Assembly: GCF_014836955.1 (NCBI RefSeq)
Contig: NZ_JACSPV010000043.1
Location: 1-36,137, forward strand
DNA from: Bacillus norwichensis
GTDB taxonomy: Bacteria; Bacillota; Bacilli; Bacillales; Bacillaceae_C
Direction of reading: 5' to 3'
Length of the DNA: 36,137 bases
In this document: positions 16,925 through 24,590 of the stretch, piece by piece
Numbering within the stretch: position 1 is the stretch's first letter
How the letters are laid out: every line of letters starts with the position of its first letter
Position numbers and translations under genes: made by a program
Notes under the pieces: generated by a model
Database searches by the model: none
The model's input: the letters and a program-made list of their open reading frames with translations, nothing else
What the model was told of the DNA's origin: nothing

Positions 16925-17689
16925 TCAATAACTACTGATTAGATTATTCTGAAAAATGGTTAACCTTTCATTCCAGTAATAACTGTTGGGATAGATTCTT
17001 TCTCCAAAAATTGCAGTCCCTACACGAATCATAGTTGCTCCTTCCTCTATAGCTACTTCCAAATCGCCGGACATGCCCATTGACAGAATATCCATTTCAA
17101 CCCCATGATAATTTTGTTGGATAATCTGTTGCTGAATTGACTTTAGCAGACGAAAACATTTTCTAGTTTCCTTACTATCAGTAGTCAGTTTCCCTATCGT
17201 CATCAGACCCTTAATATTTAATGTATTCAGTTCAGAAAGCTGTTCTACCAAATTCAAAGTTTCTTCAGGAGCAATGCCAAACTTGCTTTCTTCATATGAA
17301 GTGTTGACTTGGACGAGAATGTCTATTTGCCTGTTCTCTTTTGTGAGCTCTTTATGTAATGCTCTCCTCAATTTCAAGCGATCAACCGACTGAATACAAG
17401 TTACATACTTTAATACATTTTTCACCTTATTCGTTTGCAAATGACCGATGAAATGCCATTCTGTCCGATCATTTTGAAGTAGTGAATATTTTTGCTGCAA
17501 TTCCTGAACTTTATTCTCACCGATCAATGTTTCATCGGCATCTAGAGCTTGCTTAATTCTTTCCACAGGGACGGTTTTCGTAGCTAGTAGTAGCTTCACT
17601 TCCTCAGTTTTTCTACCGACGGATCGACAAGCCGAGTTCATTCTTTCTCTTATTCGCTTCAGATTGTCAACAATCCACAAATCATTCAT
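16925..17689 (-). CDS. YggS-family PLP homeostasis protein
   Basis: 254 residues, an alanine-racemase-type N-terminal barrel without the second domain, as in YggS/PLPBP/YlmE. The PLP lysine is Lys38 in LLLATKTVP. Other family motifs are IGENKVQE, WHFIGHLQTNKVK, VDILVQVNTSYEESKFG and LSMGMSGDLEVAIEEGATMIRVGTAIFG (phosphate-binding end). Family members bind PLP without known catalysis and buffer PLP and amino-acid pools. GGGGAAG precedes the ATG. It lies 38 bases downstream of the tRNA-Cys gene on the same strand and is not in the ylmDEFG division context where the usual Bacillus homologue sits, so it is probably an extra copy. The predicted promoter (17827-17855) and LysR-type box would drive tRNA and gene together. 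Confidence 0.9.
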   Translation of the reverse strand: MNDLWIVDNLKRIRERMNSACRSVGRKTEEVKLLLATKTVPVERIKQALDADETLIGENKVQELQQKYSLLQNDRTEWHFIGHLQTNKVKNVLKYVTCIQSVDRLKLRRALHKELTKENRQIDILVQVNTSYEESKFGIAPEETLNLVEQLSELNTLNIKGLMTIGKLTTDSKETRKCFRLLKSIQQQIIQQNYHGVEMDILSMGMSGDLEVAIEEGATMIRVGTAIFGERIYPNSYYWNERLTIFQNNLISSY

Positions 17690-17727
17690 TTTTCTTCCCC
17701 GTTTCTTTAAAAAGAAATTTTAGTAAG

Positions 17728-17798
17728 AGGGAGTATCTGGATTCGAACCAGAATTGAAGGTTTTGCAGACCTTTGCCTTTCCATTTGGCTATACTCCC
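17728..17798 (-). tRNA. tRNA-Cys(GCA), orphan
   Basis: Minus-strand cloverleaf of 71 bases. Acceptor GGGAGTA pairs fully with TACTCCC; discriminator T; D arm GCC-AAATGGAAA-GGC; anticodon arm AAGGT-CTGCAAA-ACCTT with anticodon GCA (17764-17766); four-base variable loop; T arm TCTGG-TTCGAAT-CCAGA. U73, the main identity base for CysRS together with GCA, is present. CCA is not encoded. The acceptor stem differs from the GGCGGCA type I recall for the standard Bacillus tRNA-Cys. It is not in a tRNA cluster; it directly precedes the yggS-like gene. Confidence 0.95.
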
Positions 17799-17826
17799 AA
17801 AAATAAAGTCAACTACCTTTAACTTG

Positions 17827-17855
17827 ATATTACCTGCTACCATTTATAACTTCAA
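17827..17855 (-). promoter_or_regulatory. Predicted sigma-A promoter of tRNA-Cys/yggS
   Basis: Minus strand TTGAAG (17850-17855), 17-base spacer, TAATAT (17827-17832). The expected start near 17820 is about 22 bases before the tRNA. Confidence 0.6.
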
Positions 17856-17873
17856 TTTGAATATTTTACTTAT

Positions 17874-17896
17874 AATAATTGGTTTTACCTATCATT
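17874..17896 (-). promoter_or_regulatory. LysR-type box upstream of tRNA-Cys
   Basis: Minus strand AATGATAG-GTAAAAC-CAATTATT: the promoter-distal half is identical to the half-site in the serC-lysR gap, the proximal half is degenerate (6 of 8). The centre lies about 65 bases upstream of the predicted start. Confidence 0.6.
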
Positions 17897-17926
17897 CCAC
17901 ATCAAGAAAAATGTCCGATAAAACCA

Positions 17927-17955
17927 AAATTCCAGCAATAAAAAGGCTGGAATTT
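17927..17955 (-). terminator. Possible terminator downstream of serC
   Basis: Stem AAATTCCAGC / GCTGGAATTT with a nine-base loop. On the minus strand it is followed by TTGGTTTTAT. It is some 350 bases beyond the serC stop and would separate serC from the tRNA-Cys unit. Confidence 0.5.
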
Positions 17956-18308
17956 CAGTTCATAGATTACTTGTTTTTCTAGATAATGTGAAATATATTG
18001 TTAAGGTGATTTAACTTCAATTTTGCGACAGTTCTTTCATGCTGTTTGGCTATGAAAAAATCAATTTTGGCTTTAGTCACACATTTCTAATCTATCCTGG
18101 GTTATAAGAATATTATGCTGGTCTAATCATGCAATAGTTTTACATTAGCACTCCATTTGGAACCCCAAATGTGTTTAGACAAATTGAGATTATCATGTCC
18201 AATACAATATTAAGTTCTTCACTTGTTTAAACAGTATCCATCTCTTCAAGCAAAACCATCTATTAATTGCCTGATCTGAATTAACAATACAACTGCTGAA
18301 TTCCTCTC

Positions 18309-19394
18309 TTATCCAAAACGTTTTTGAAAATCCAACATAAAATTCGTTAATGCTTGGCATTGTTCGTATGTAACCGCATTATAAATAGAAACTCTCAGAT
18401 GGCCTGCATCCCTGTGCCCCTTCACCCCAATAAAACCATTGTGCTCCGCTTCTTGTAAAAAGTGTTTTTCTATACCCTCATTAAAGATACTAAATGTGAC
18501 ATTCATCAACGATCGGCTTTCTGGATGAGCTAATCCGTTGTAAAAGCCACCGCTCTGATCGATTGTGCTATAAATTAAATTAGCTTTGCGGTGATTGCGC
18601 TGTTCGATAGCTTTTACCCCGCCGTTATTTCGGATCCATTTCAGCATTAGATTTACAATATAAACTGCAAACACAGGAGGAGTATGAAATAGGGAGCGTT
18701 TGCTTGCGTGAATCCGATAATTCATAATATCGGGAATATTTGCAGGAATGCTTTCCAGTAGCTCACGCTTTACAATCACAACCGTAACGCCAGAAGGTCC
18801 CAAGTTTTTCTGAGCGCCGGCATAAATAAGTGCAAAGTTTGAAACATCAATAGATCGAGACAAAATATCACTGGACATGTCTGCAATAAGCGGTACTTCA
18901 CCCGTATCTAAAAAATTTTGGTATTGGGTTCCCGCAATCGTTTCATTAGAAGTAAGGTGAATGTATGCTGTTTCTGGATTGAGTTTAATTTTATAAAGGT
19001 CAGGAACCTTTTTAAAATGATCAGACTCTGAGCTTCCTGCAATCGTAGTCTCCCCTACCTTTCTTGCTTCCGCTATCGCTTTTCCAGACCATGTGCCACT
19101 GTGCAGATAACTCGCCATACGTCCTTCAGTTAAAAAATTCATGGGCACCATGGCAAATTGCGTACTCGCACCTCCCTGCAAAAATAACACCTCGTAATTA
19201 GAAGGAATGTTAAGGAGTTCTTTCAACAATTGCTGCGCTTCCTCATTGATATTCTCATATTCCTTGCTTCTGTGTGATATTTCTAAGATCGATAAACCAG
19301 TTCCCTGCAAATCAAGGAGTTCGTCCTGCACCTGATGCATGACTTCTAAAGGTAACGCTGCTGGTCCCGCATTGAAGTTATAGACTTGTTTCAT
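18309..19394 (-). CDS. serC: Phosphoserine aminotransferase
   Basis: 361 residues, full family length. SerC converts 3-phosphohydroxypyruvate and glutamate to O-phosphoserine in serine synthesis, in the cytoplasm, with PLP. Seen: YNFNAGPAALPLEVM at the N-terminus, ISHRSKEY, GGASTQFAMVPMN, the PLP lysine Lys196 in YAGAQKNLGPSG, and HASKRSLFHTPPVFAVY. AAGGGGG precedes the ATG. It diverges from the lysR gene; the dyad at 19542-19564 lies between them. No serA accompanies it, so phosphohydroxypyruvate must come from elsewhere, or this copy has another job. A 29-codon frame with a strong ribosome binding site overlaps its start. Confidence 0.95.
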   Translation of the reverse strand: MKQVYNFNAGPAALPLEVMHQVQDELLDLQGTGLSILEISHRSKEYENINEEAQQLLKELLNIPSNYEVLFLQGGASTQFAMVPMNFLTEGRMASYLHSGTWSGKAIAEARKVGETTIAGSSESDHFKKVPDLYKIKLNPETAYIHLTSNETIAGTQYQNFLDTGEVPLIADMSSDILSRSIDVSNFALIYAGAQKNLGPSGVTVVIVKRELLESIPANIPDIMNYRIHASKRSLFHTPPVFAVYIVNLMLKWIRNNGGVKAIEQRNHRKANLIYSTIDQSGGFYNGLAHPESRSLMNVTFSIFNEGIEKHFLQEAEHNGFIGVKGHRDAGHLRVSIYNAVTYEQCQALTNFMLDFQKRFG

Positions 19395-19467
19395 TCTTAT
19401 TCCCCCTTATAAATTGAAAACACTTGAAATGTTCAGCAACAAAGATATGGCAACTATAAATGGTCAT
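19378..19467 (-). CDS. Possible leader ORF overlapping the serC start
   Basis: Minus-strand ATG at 19465-19467, preceded by AAAGGAGAAGGG with eight bases between AAGGG and ATG, opens a 29-residue frame (MTIYSCHIFVAEHFKCF..., two Cys) that ends 17 bases inside serC in another frame. Its start signal is as good as that of serC. It may couple or modulate serC translation; coding status is unproven. Confidence 0.3.
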   Translation of the reverse strand: MTIYSCHIFVAEHFKCFQFIRGNKNETSL

Positions 19468-19514
19468 TTTAAATTCCCTTCTCCTTTCAATCACCTTATT
19501 AAATCAAACATGCA

Positions 19515-19544
19515 TTGGATATTTTTTATGATTCATTATATAAT
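19515..19544 (+). promoter_or_regulatory. Predicted lysR promoter
   Basis: TTGGAT (19515-19520), 18-base spacer, TATAAT (19539-19544). The LysR-type dyad overlaps the -10 and start site, the usual geometry for autorepression. Confidence 0.55.
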
Positions 19545-19564
19545 GATAGAAAATACCTATCATT
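19542..19564. promoter_or_regulatory. LysR-type box between serC and lysR (best copy)
   Basis: AATGATAG-AAAATAC-CTATCATT, a perfect 8-bp dyad with a 7-base spacer containing the T-N11-A core (ATAG-N7-CTAT). For serC a -10-like TTTAAT at 19498-19503 (minus) puts the centre near -62. Confidence 0.75.
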
Positions 19565-19593
19565 TTTTCAAAAATGGACGAGGAGGAAGTTAG

Positions 19594-20490
19594 ATGGAAT
19601 TAAAGCAATTGGAATACTTTATGACCCTATGTCAGGAACTCCATTTTACCCGCGCAGCAGAGAAGCTTGGTATCGCCCAACCCTCCCTAAGCCAACAAAT
19701 CCGTTTACTGGAGCACGAAATCGGAACCCCCCTGTTTGATCGTGTCGGCAAAAAGACTCTAATGACTGAAGCAGGTAAAACGTTGCTCCACCATGGCTAC
19801 AATGTATTTCATGAACTTTCGCAGGCGCGAGCTGCTATCAGCGAACTACAAGGGTTAAAGAGAGGTACATTGAAAATTGGTGCACTTCTCACAGTAGTAA
19901 ATTACTTGCTTTCGCCGACTGCTATCAGCTTTAACCGAAACTATCCGAATGTAGAACTGTCAATTCTTGGTCTACGAACTGGAGATATTTACGAAGGACT
20001 TCTCCAAAATGAACTTGACTTGGGTATCGTATTTTTACCGATGGAACATGAGGATTTGGAAACAATCCCGCTCTATAAAGAAGAGCTTGCTCTAGCGGCA
20101 CCTGCTGATCATCCCCTTGCCAGTGAACCGTTTGTAACACTTGACATTATTAAAAATACCCCTTCTGTTTTATTGCCTGACACGTACTTTTTACGGCAGC
20201 TTATTAATGAGCAATGTCGCTCATTCGAATTTACACCACAGCCGGTCATGGAAATGACAACGATGGAATCAATTATTAATCTGGTCAGCATGGGAGTTGG
20301 CGTTACCATTCTTCCAAAACCGTACCTCGATTATCATGAAAATGAGCAAATACGAACAATCCCGATCCAAGATCCGATACTTACTACCCAAATTGGTGTC
20401 GTTTATAGGAAAAACAAATATTTATGTGCCGCCAGCCGTGTGTTTATGGAACATTTAATTAGTACGGTCAAGGATGAAAAAATAGACTGA
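19594..20490 (+). CDS. LysR-family transcriptional regulator
   Basis: 298 residues, standard length. The N-terminal winged helix reads MELKQLEYFMTLCQELHFTRAAEKLGIAQPSLSQQIRLLEHEIGTPLFDR, the helix-turn-helix lying at about 18-37. The linker helix follows, and the effector domain begins at about 90 (GTLKIGALLTVVNYLLSPTAISFNRNYPNVEL). The effector part is of the CynR/AlsR/GltC type that binds small organic acids or amino acids. GAGGAGG precedes the ATG. It diverges from serC, as LysR regulators usually do from a target. Five dyads with the same half-site and spacing across 17874-27723 make it the likely local regulator of the PLP-enzyme block. Confidence 0.92.
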   Translation: MELKQLEYFMTLCQELHFTRAAEKLGIAQPSLSQQIRLLEHEIGTPLFDRVGKKTLMTEAGKTLLHHGYNVFHELSQARAAISELQGLKRGTLKIGALLTVVNYLLSPTAISFNRNYPNVELSILGLRTGDIYEGLLQNELDLGIVFLPMEHEDLETIPLYKEELALAAPADHPLASEPFVTLDIIKNTPSVLLPDTYFLRQLINEQCRSFEFTPQPVMEMTTMESIINLVSMGVGVTILPKPYLDYHENEQIRTIPIQDPILTTQIGVVYRKNKYLCAASRVFMEHLISTVKDEKID

Positions 20491-21081
20491 GTAACTCAAC
20501 CTTTTTAGGGTAGATTGGAACCAAGCGACGTCTTAAAAGAAAAAATTCTTTGTCTTTCCTTAAGAACAGACTTTTACTAAGATTTCTTCCGCTTCGTAAT
20601 CATGCTTAACACGATGAACAATGATATACGCAGGTGAGCGTGAAGTCGACTACTCTCAAAACAAGTCATAGTATTCCGATTTAGTGTAAATTGAAGTAAA
20701 GGATTGTTCAATTCAATAATTAATATGATTTGAATTGGTATCTCCTATGATTAGACCTGCTAGTGCACTACCTTCAGCCTCCGAAAGAGAGATTAGGTTC
20801 GAGATAGTCTTGAAGGTTGCTATGCGAGAAAGATATTTTTGTATAAGCTCACAGTAATGGGGCGTGACGGCCCCGTTAACATTCTGGTTAAAATGAAACA
20901 GCCCAAGAAGGAATCCCGTACAATAGGATTTTTTTGCATGGCAGAAATGCCAACGCTGATCCAAAGCCCAAAGTTCATCAAAGCTTCATCGTAATAATGT
21001 CATACTGTGGGTGGAACAATTTTCATTTCTTAAGTGCGAATCATCAATCACAACATCTTGCCCACATCACTCTGTACCGCA
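20491..21081. other. Gene-free stretch between lysR and alr
   Basis: About 590 bases. No intact gene. A minus-strand frame of 83 codons (20713-20964) lacks a ribosome binding site and resembles nothing I know; it ends SEAEGSALAGLIIGDTNSNHINY and could be a remnant. Short hairpin GGGGC / GCCCC at about 20859-20874. No clear terminator for lysR or alr was found. Confidence 0.4.
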
Positions 21082-22251
21082 TTACATGGAAAATGAGATC
21101 CAGTAATTCTCAACCTCAAGATGCCGAGAGCCTCTTTTATATACACGGGGAACGCGAAAATTGATCGTACATGTTACCTCGTAATTGATCGTTCCCAGTT
21201 TTTCCGCAATTTCTTCTACTGTAACAAAGTCTTCAGATTCTTTGCCGCCAATCAAGGTAACCGTAGTGCCAATCGGCAAATAATTAGGAAGCTTGACCAT
21301 CATCTGATCCATACAAATCCTTCCAACAATGTTTGCACGCTGCCCATTTACAATAACACTTTGGCTTTCTAGCTTACGCAGCCAGCCATCAGCATATCCA
21401 ACTGGAAGCGTGGCAACCCAATCCTCACTCTGTGCTTGGTAGTCTGCCCCATATCCAATATATTCGCTCGGAATAACTTTTTTCACATGAACGATTTTGG
21501 TGTGAAGCGAGAATACTTGTTTCCCTTTCGCAAGCGGAGCTTTTTGCTGTGATGTGACAAGACCGTAGATCGCAATCCCTACCCTGACCGCATTAAACAA
21601 GGAATTCTTGTGGCAAAGGGTACCTGCACTATTGGCGGCATGTACATATTTCGGTTTTTTTTCCAACACTGAGACATATTGTTTAAAAAGTTCCAACTGC
21701 CGCTGATAATATTTTTCTGACGTTAGGTCGGCTGTCGAAAAGTGGGTGAATATCCCCTCTAATTCAAATGAATACGCATAATGAATGAATCGTTCGACTT
21801 CCTTTAGTTCATTTTTATGCTTAAGTCCAATGCGCCCCATCCCGGTATCGCACTTAATATGGACTTTGAGCGGCGGATCCCTGCTATCCATCACCCGGCT
21901 GGCTTCTTTGAGCCACTCTATTTGGAATACCGAGACTGAAATATGATGCCTGGCGGCAACACCCGCATCCACTGGCCTGATAAGGCCTAGAACAAGAATT
22001 GGCGCTTGAATCCCTTTCAGCCTAAGGGCCAATGCTTCATCAAGCAAAGCGACAACAAGGCCATGAGCGCCCGCTCTCAGGGCTTCTTTTGCTACTTGAA
22101 AATCTCCGTGTCCATAGGCATTTGCTTTTACCACAACAAACAATTTCGTTCCCAGCGGTAGTCCATTACAAATAGCCTGTACATTTTGATAAAGGGTGTC
22201 CATGTCAATCTCTACCCATGTATCACGAAAATATTGAGTTTGGCCAATCAA
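21082..22251 (-). CDS. alr: Alanine racemase
   Basis: 389 residues, full two-domain length. The enzyme interconverts L- and D-alanine (D-alanine for peptidoglycan) using PLP. Seen: RDTWVEIDMDTLYQN start, PLP lysine Lys42 in VVVKANAYGHG, HIKCDTGMGRIG, HAANSAG, RVGIAIYGL and the catalytic Tyr267 in IGYGADYQ; ending NYEVTCTINFRVPRVY. The start is the TTG at 22251 (GGGGAG 11 bases upstream); a later ATG at 22203 would cut the conserved N-terminus. The C-terminal ~20 residues are an atypical extension. Some Alr-like enzymes racemise serine or other amino acids, so with serC and glyA nearby substrate is not certain. I find no LysR-type box before it, and a terminator separates it from the upstream gene. 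Confidence 0.93.
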   Translation of the reverse strand: MIGQTQYFRDTWVEIDMDTLYQNVQAICNGLPLGTKLFVVVKANAYGHGDFQVAKEALRAGAHGLVVALLDEALALRLKGIQAPILVLGLIRPVDAGVAARHHISVSVFQIEWLKEASRVMDSRDPPLKVHIKCDTGMGRIGLKHKNELKEVERFIHYAYSFELEGIFTHFSTADLTSEKYYQRQLELFKQYVSVLEKKPKYVHAANSAGTLCHKNSLFNAVRVGIAIYGLVTSQQKAPLAKGKQVFSLHTKIVHVKKVIPSEYIGYGADYQAQSEDWVATLPVGYADGWLRKLESQSVIVNGQRANIVGRICMDQMMVKLPNYLPIGTTVTLIGGKESEDFVTVEEIAEKLGTINYEVTCTINFRVPRVYKRGSRHLEVENYWISFSM

Positions 22252-22311
22252 AAAAAGTCACGCTCCCCAAGAGTTTAATTTGACTCCTCTATTGATTAAT
22301 CAACTCACTCC

Positions 22312-22345
22312 AAAAAGAGGTGCCCCTGCCGACACCTCCTTTTTC
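22312..22345 (-). terminator. Terminator after the thioredoxin-like gene
   Basis: On the minus strand AAAAAGGAGGTG pairs with CACCTCTTTTT with one bulged G and a ten-base loop. It starts six bases after the stop at 22352. Confidence 0.75.
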
Positions 22346-22351
22346 TAGCCA

Positions 22352-22591
22352 TTACCCTTTTTTTACATCTTCCAAGCTTGCACCATAATTGATATGGTAG
22401 ATGTCACCTTCAATAACCAATGCAGGAACGGATTTAATCCCAACTCTCTCTGCTTCTTCAATACGGTTTCGTTCTGTACCAAGATGGACGATTTCGGTAC
22501 TGATTTTTGAGTTATCAAGATATCCAAGCACAACTTGTTCAGCATCTACGCAAATTGGGCACCCAGCATGATAAAAAACTGCTTTTGTCAT
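22352..22591 (-). CDS. Thioredoxin/glutaredoxin-like protein with CPIC motif
   Basis: 79 residues. MTKAVFYHAGCPICVDAEQVV carries a CxxC redox pair (CPIC), followed by the cis-Pro region (GIKSVPALVIEGDIYHINYG) of the thioredoxin fold. The minimal size fits a glutaredoxin-like reductase or a redox sensor. An in-frame GTG lies four codons upstream, but GGGAGTGG is too close to it and fits the ATG at 22591. Single gene with its own terminator. Partner unknown; the thiol theme (tRNA-Cys, sufS remnant) is only suggestive. Confidence 0.8.
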   Translation of the reverse strand: MTKAVFYHAGCPICVDAEQVVLGYLDNSKISTEIVHLGTERNRIEEAERVGIKSVPALVIEGDIYHINYGASLEDVKKG

Positions 22592-23022
22592 TTTTTCATC
22601 CACTCCCTGAATATTTTATGTAGCTTTACTACATATTTATATCGTATGTGAAACCAACTATCACGAACAATCCTTTATTTCTTATCATTATCATAGGGAT
22701 AGGCAATGATTTTACATTCGTATCGTATTTTACTGCATTTTATCAGAAGTCCACGCGCATAAAGTCAATGAGGCTGGGACAGAAGCATTTTAGGTAAAGG
22801 AAAATCCGAACTTTGATTCAAATTTCTTCTAGGAGAAATTGAATCAGTTCGGATTTTCTTGTTTAAAGCTATTAATTTCTATAAATCATTCGTCTTTTAG
22901 GTTGATCTTTTTAGTTATGTCCCAGCCTCATTGGTGGTGCTTAAAGTTTAGCTAAAGACAAAGCAATAGGTTTGACCCCGAGAACTAGTTATGAATGAAA
23001 ATATTATTAATGAATAGACCTC
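22592..23022. other. Gene-free stretch holding a fold-back element
   Basis: Contains the promoter region of the CPIC gene and the fold-back element at 22767-22932. ATCATT-N15-AATGAT near 22684-22710 has half-sites reminiscent of the LysR-type box but wrong spacing. Confidence 0.4.
22767..22932. mobile_element. Fold-back (MITE-like) element with 15-bp terminal inverted repeats
   Basis: Bounded by AATGAGGCTGGGACA and its exact complement TGTCCCAGCCTCATT, 166 bases overall. Inside, GAAAATCCGAACT and AGTTCGGATTTTC with GATTCAA / TTGAATC arms fold into a second hairpin at about 22799-22858. No coding capacity. GAGGCTGGGACA-type repeats are widespread in Firmicutes genomes. It sits between the CPIC and MOSC genes. 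Confidence 0.75.
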
Positions 23023-23706
23023 TCATTTATTACCAGTTAATCTTTCCCGAGAATCAACCTCGTCTCCCTTTAAACGTTTTAAAAATGTTTTCCTCCAATT
23101 TTGAGACAGTTCTTCTACTTCGAGTATCTTTTTTATCCCTTCGATATTCCCTTTCTCATGATGCATAATCTGGTTTGCAAAAGAAACCGTAATAGCATTA
23201 GTATGACTGTGAATTTTTGTAAAAACAGCTGACTTGGATACAATCCCTTCTTTCAGAACACGGCAGTAAAAGCCCGTATAGCCTGATTTCTGTACCTTTA
23301 GCGGCAATTCAGGCATACCGTACTTAACCGATAATTTGTAACAAGGCTGCCTTGGTTGACTAACCTGAACAATTGCATTGTCAAGCTCAAATATATCACC
23401 GATGCAAACGTCTGTTTCTAACAATCCTTGGGTTGTTAAATTTTCTCCAAAAGCACCGTAATCCAGCTTTTTTTTCAATTCATTTTCCCAATAGGGATAA
23501 TGTTCAAAAGGATAAACGCATACAGCCTTCTCCTTGCCTCCGTGATGAACAAGATCAGCCTGACCATCCCCCTCAAAGTTCAAACATGATAAAAATAAAG
23601 ATTTATGTACAGGTGTCTTAAATATACCCGTGGAAACTTCTTGATTATGAAACTGTACCTGTATCGGTTTACTCACATTGATTGAAAGGATTTTGACTTG
23701 ACTCAT
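23023..23706 (-). CDS. MOSC domain protein, YiiM type
   Basis: 227 residues. The MOSC domain covers about 10-170: GIFKTPVHKSLFLSCLNFEGDGQADLVHHGGKEKAVCVYPFEHYPYW, then GAFGENLTTQGLLETDVCIGDIF and the conserved Cys in QPRQPCYKLSVKYG. The C-terminal ~50 residues match the three-helix extension of YiiM. YiiM-type proteins use the molybdenum cofactor to reduce N-hydroxylated compounds such as hydroxylaminopurine. AAGGAGGATTGCTA precedes the ATG at 23706, so the two extra N-terminal codons are not used. Single gene. Confidence 0.88.
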   Translation of the reverse strand: MSQVKILSINVSKPIQVQFHNQEVSTGIFKTPVHKSLFLSCLNFEGDGQADLVHHGGKEKAVCVYPFEHYPYWENELKKKLDYGAFGENLTTQGLLETDVCIGDIFELDNAIVQVSQPRQPCYKLSVKYGMPELPLKVQKSGYTGFYCRVLKEGIVSKSAVFTKIHSHTNAITVSFANQIMHHEKGNIEGIKKILEVEELSQNWRKTFLKRLKGDEVDSRERLTGNK

Positions 23707-23797
23707 TAGCAATCCTCCTTAACTTCTTCTAAGCTCTCTCTGTCCAATTTGCTTGATTTTAGACTATATAATTTCTTACCTTGACTTCTGTTTCGCC

Positions 23798-23915
23798 CTA
23801 TTTCTGATAGGCGGCATGGTAGAGGGGACGACGTTGCTCATCAAATGCGCCTTGGCGTATTTGCGCCCAGATTTTATCGAGCTCCGCTCGATAAGCTTCC
23901 TCTGAAAATCTGTGG
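23798..23915 (-). pseudogene. Unidentified C-terminal remnant
   Basis: The minus-strand frame reads EEAYRAELDKIWAQIRQGAFDEQRRPLYHAAYQK and stops at 23798. It has protein-like composition but no start, and its upstream side runs into a repeat-like sequence. Family not recognised. Confidence 0.4.
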
Positions 23916-23927
23916 CTCCGCCGGAGA

Positions 23928-24034
23928 CTTTAACTTTATTCAGCCGGGGTTTGAACCCTTACTGAATGAAATACCAAATATGCATTCATCTCACCACTTA
24001 CAGAAGTGGGAGACTTCTGCCGAATGAAGTTAAA
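23928..24034. repeat. Hairpin-rich repeat, IS200/605-end-like
   Basis: Flanked by TTTAACTTTATTCAGC (23929-23944) and GAATGAAGTTAAA (about 24021-24033), near-complements of each other. Inside are the dyad GGGTTTGAACCC and the hairpin CCACTT-ACAG-AAGTGG followed by GAGACTTCTG. Such clusters of small hairpins resemble ends of IS200/IS605 elements. The outer motif recurs in the perfect palindrome at 30562-30605. Confidence 0.45.
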
Positions 24035-24075
24035 TGCAATGGAGTGGCGAAACGCAGCTGTAATAGATTTTTGAT

Positions 24076-24363
24076 TCCTCCACAGCCTCTTAGACGGATT
24101 TACCTTTTGCTAACTGGGCTGTGATTGCGGCAGAGCGGCTGCACCCTGCTCCATTTGTATGGATTGTATCAATACGCCAATATGGAACTTCTCACCATCA
24201 TCTAACACATCAACAGCAGGTCCTTCCAGACGGCCTCCTTTTAGGCCGAGTTTTTGTAGCTCCACTCGCTAGTTTTAAGTCCTAAACAGCTGTAGTTGCT
24301 GATTCGTTTCTAAATAGCACTGCTGCTTCCGGCATATTTGGTGTAATGATCGTGGCTAAGGGC
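24076..24363 (-). pseudogene. thiD/pdxK-like kinase remnant
   Basis: Minus strand, in several frames: LATIITPNMPEAAVLFRNES, then LKGGRLEGPAVDVLDDGEKFHI, then RIDTIHTNGAGCSRSAAITAQLAKGKSV. These match three successive motifs of the HMP/pyridoxal kinase family (PLATVITPNxxEA; GGxLEGxAVDVLYDG; RIDTxxTHGTGCTFSAAIAAELAKG). The conserved GTGC anion-hole motif reads GAGC. Stop codons and frameshifts interrupt it, and the N-terminal half is gone. Bacillus PdxK is ThiD-like, so either cofactor is possible; a PLP link would fit the neighbourhood. Confidence 0.7.
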
Positions 24364-24370
24364 TATCAAT

Positions 24371-24509
24371 TATAATTAATGCTTCACCGCTTCAATCACA
24401 TGAATTGGTTTTTGGGCTAAGCAGCACTATCCAAATAAACCAGAGGATGGCCATAAATTTTCTGGTTTAGTATTGGAAAAAGCTCGCGAATTTCTGAAGA
24501 CTCCATCAT
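24371..24509 (-). pseudogene. sufS-like cysteine desulfurase N-terminal remnant
   Basis: From ATG at 24507-24509 (AATGGAGGGAATA before it) the minus strand reads MESSEIRELFPILNQKIYGHPLVYLDSAA, then a stop, and in another frame QKPIHVIEAVKH. This is the N-terminus of SufS/CsdB-type enzymes (IREQFPIL, GHPLVYLDSAATSQKP, VIEAV). Only about 45 residues remain before the kinase remnant begins, so a deletion joined the two. Confidence 0.75.
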
Positions 24510-24590
24510 TATTCCCTCCATTCACCGTTAATTTTGCGATAAGCCTTTATCTTACTCACCGTTAAATGACTGGTACGGGCAACACTCTTC

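Noticed and set aside
17773-17982. 69-codon plus-strand ORF.
   Set aside because: No ribosome binding site; it runs across the tRNA end, its promoter, the LysR-type box and a hairpin.
20713-20964. 83-codon minus-strand ORF between lysR and alr.
   Set aside because: No start signal and no recognisable family; kept only as a possible remnant.
22684-22710. A sixth LysR-type box before the CPIC gene (ATCATT...AATGAT).
   Set aside because: The arms are 15 bases apart instead of the 7-base spacing with ATAG/CTAT seen at the other five sites.
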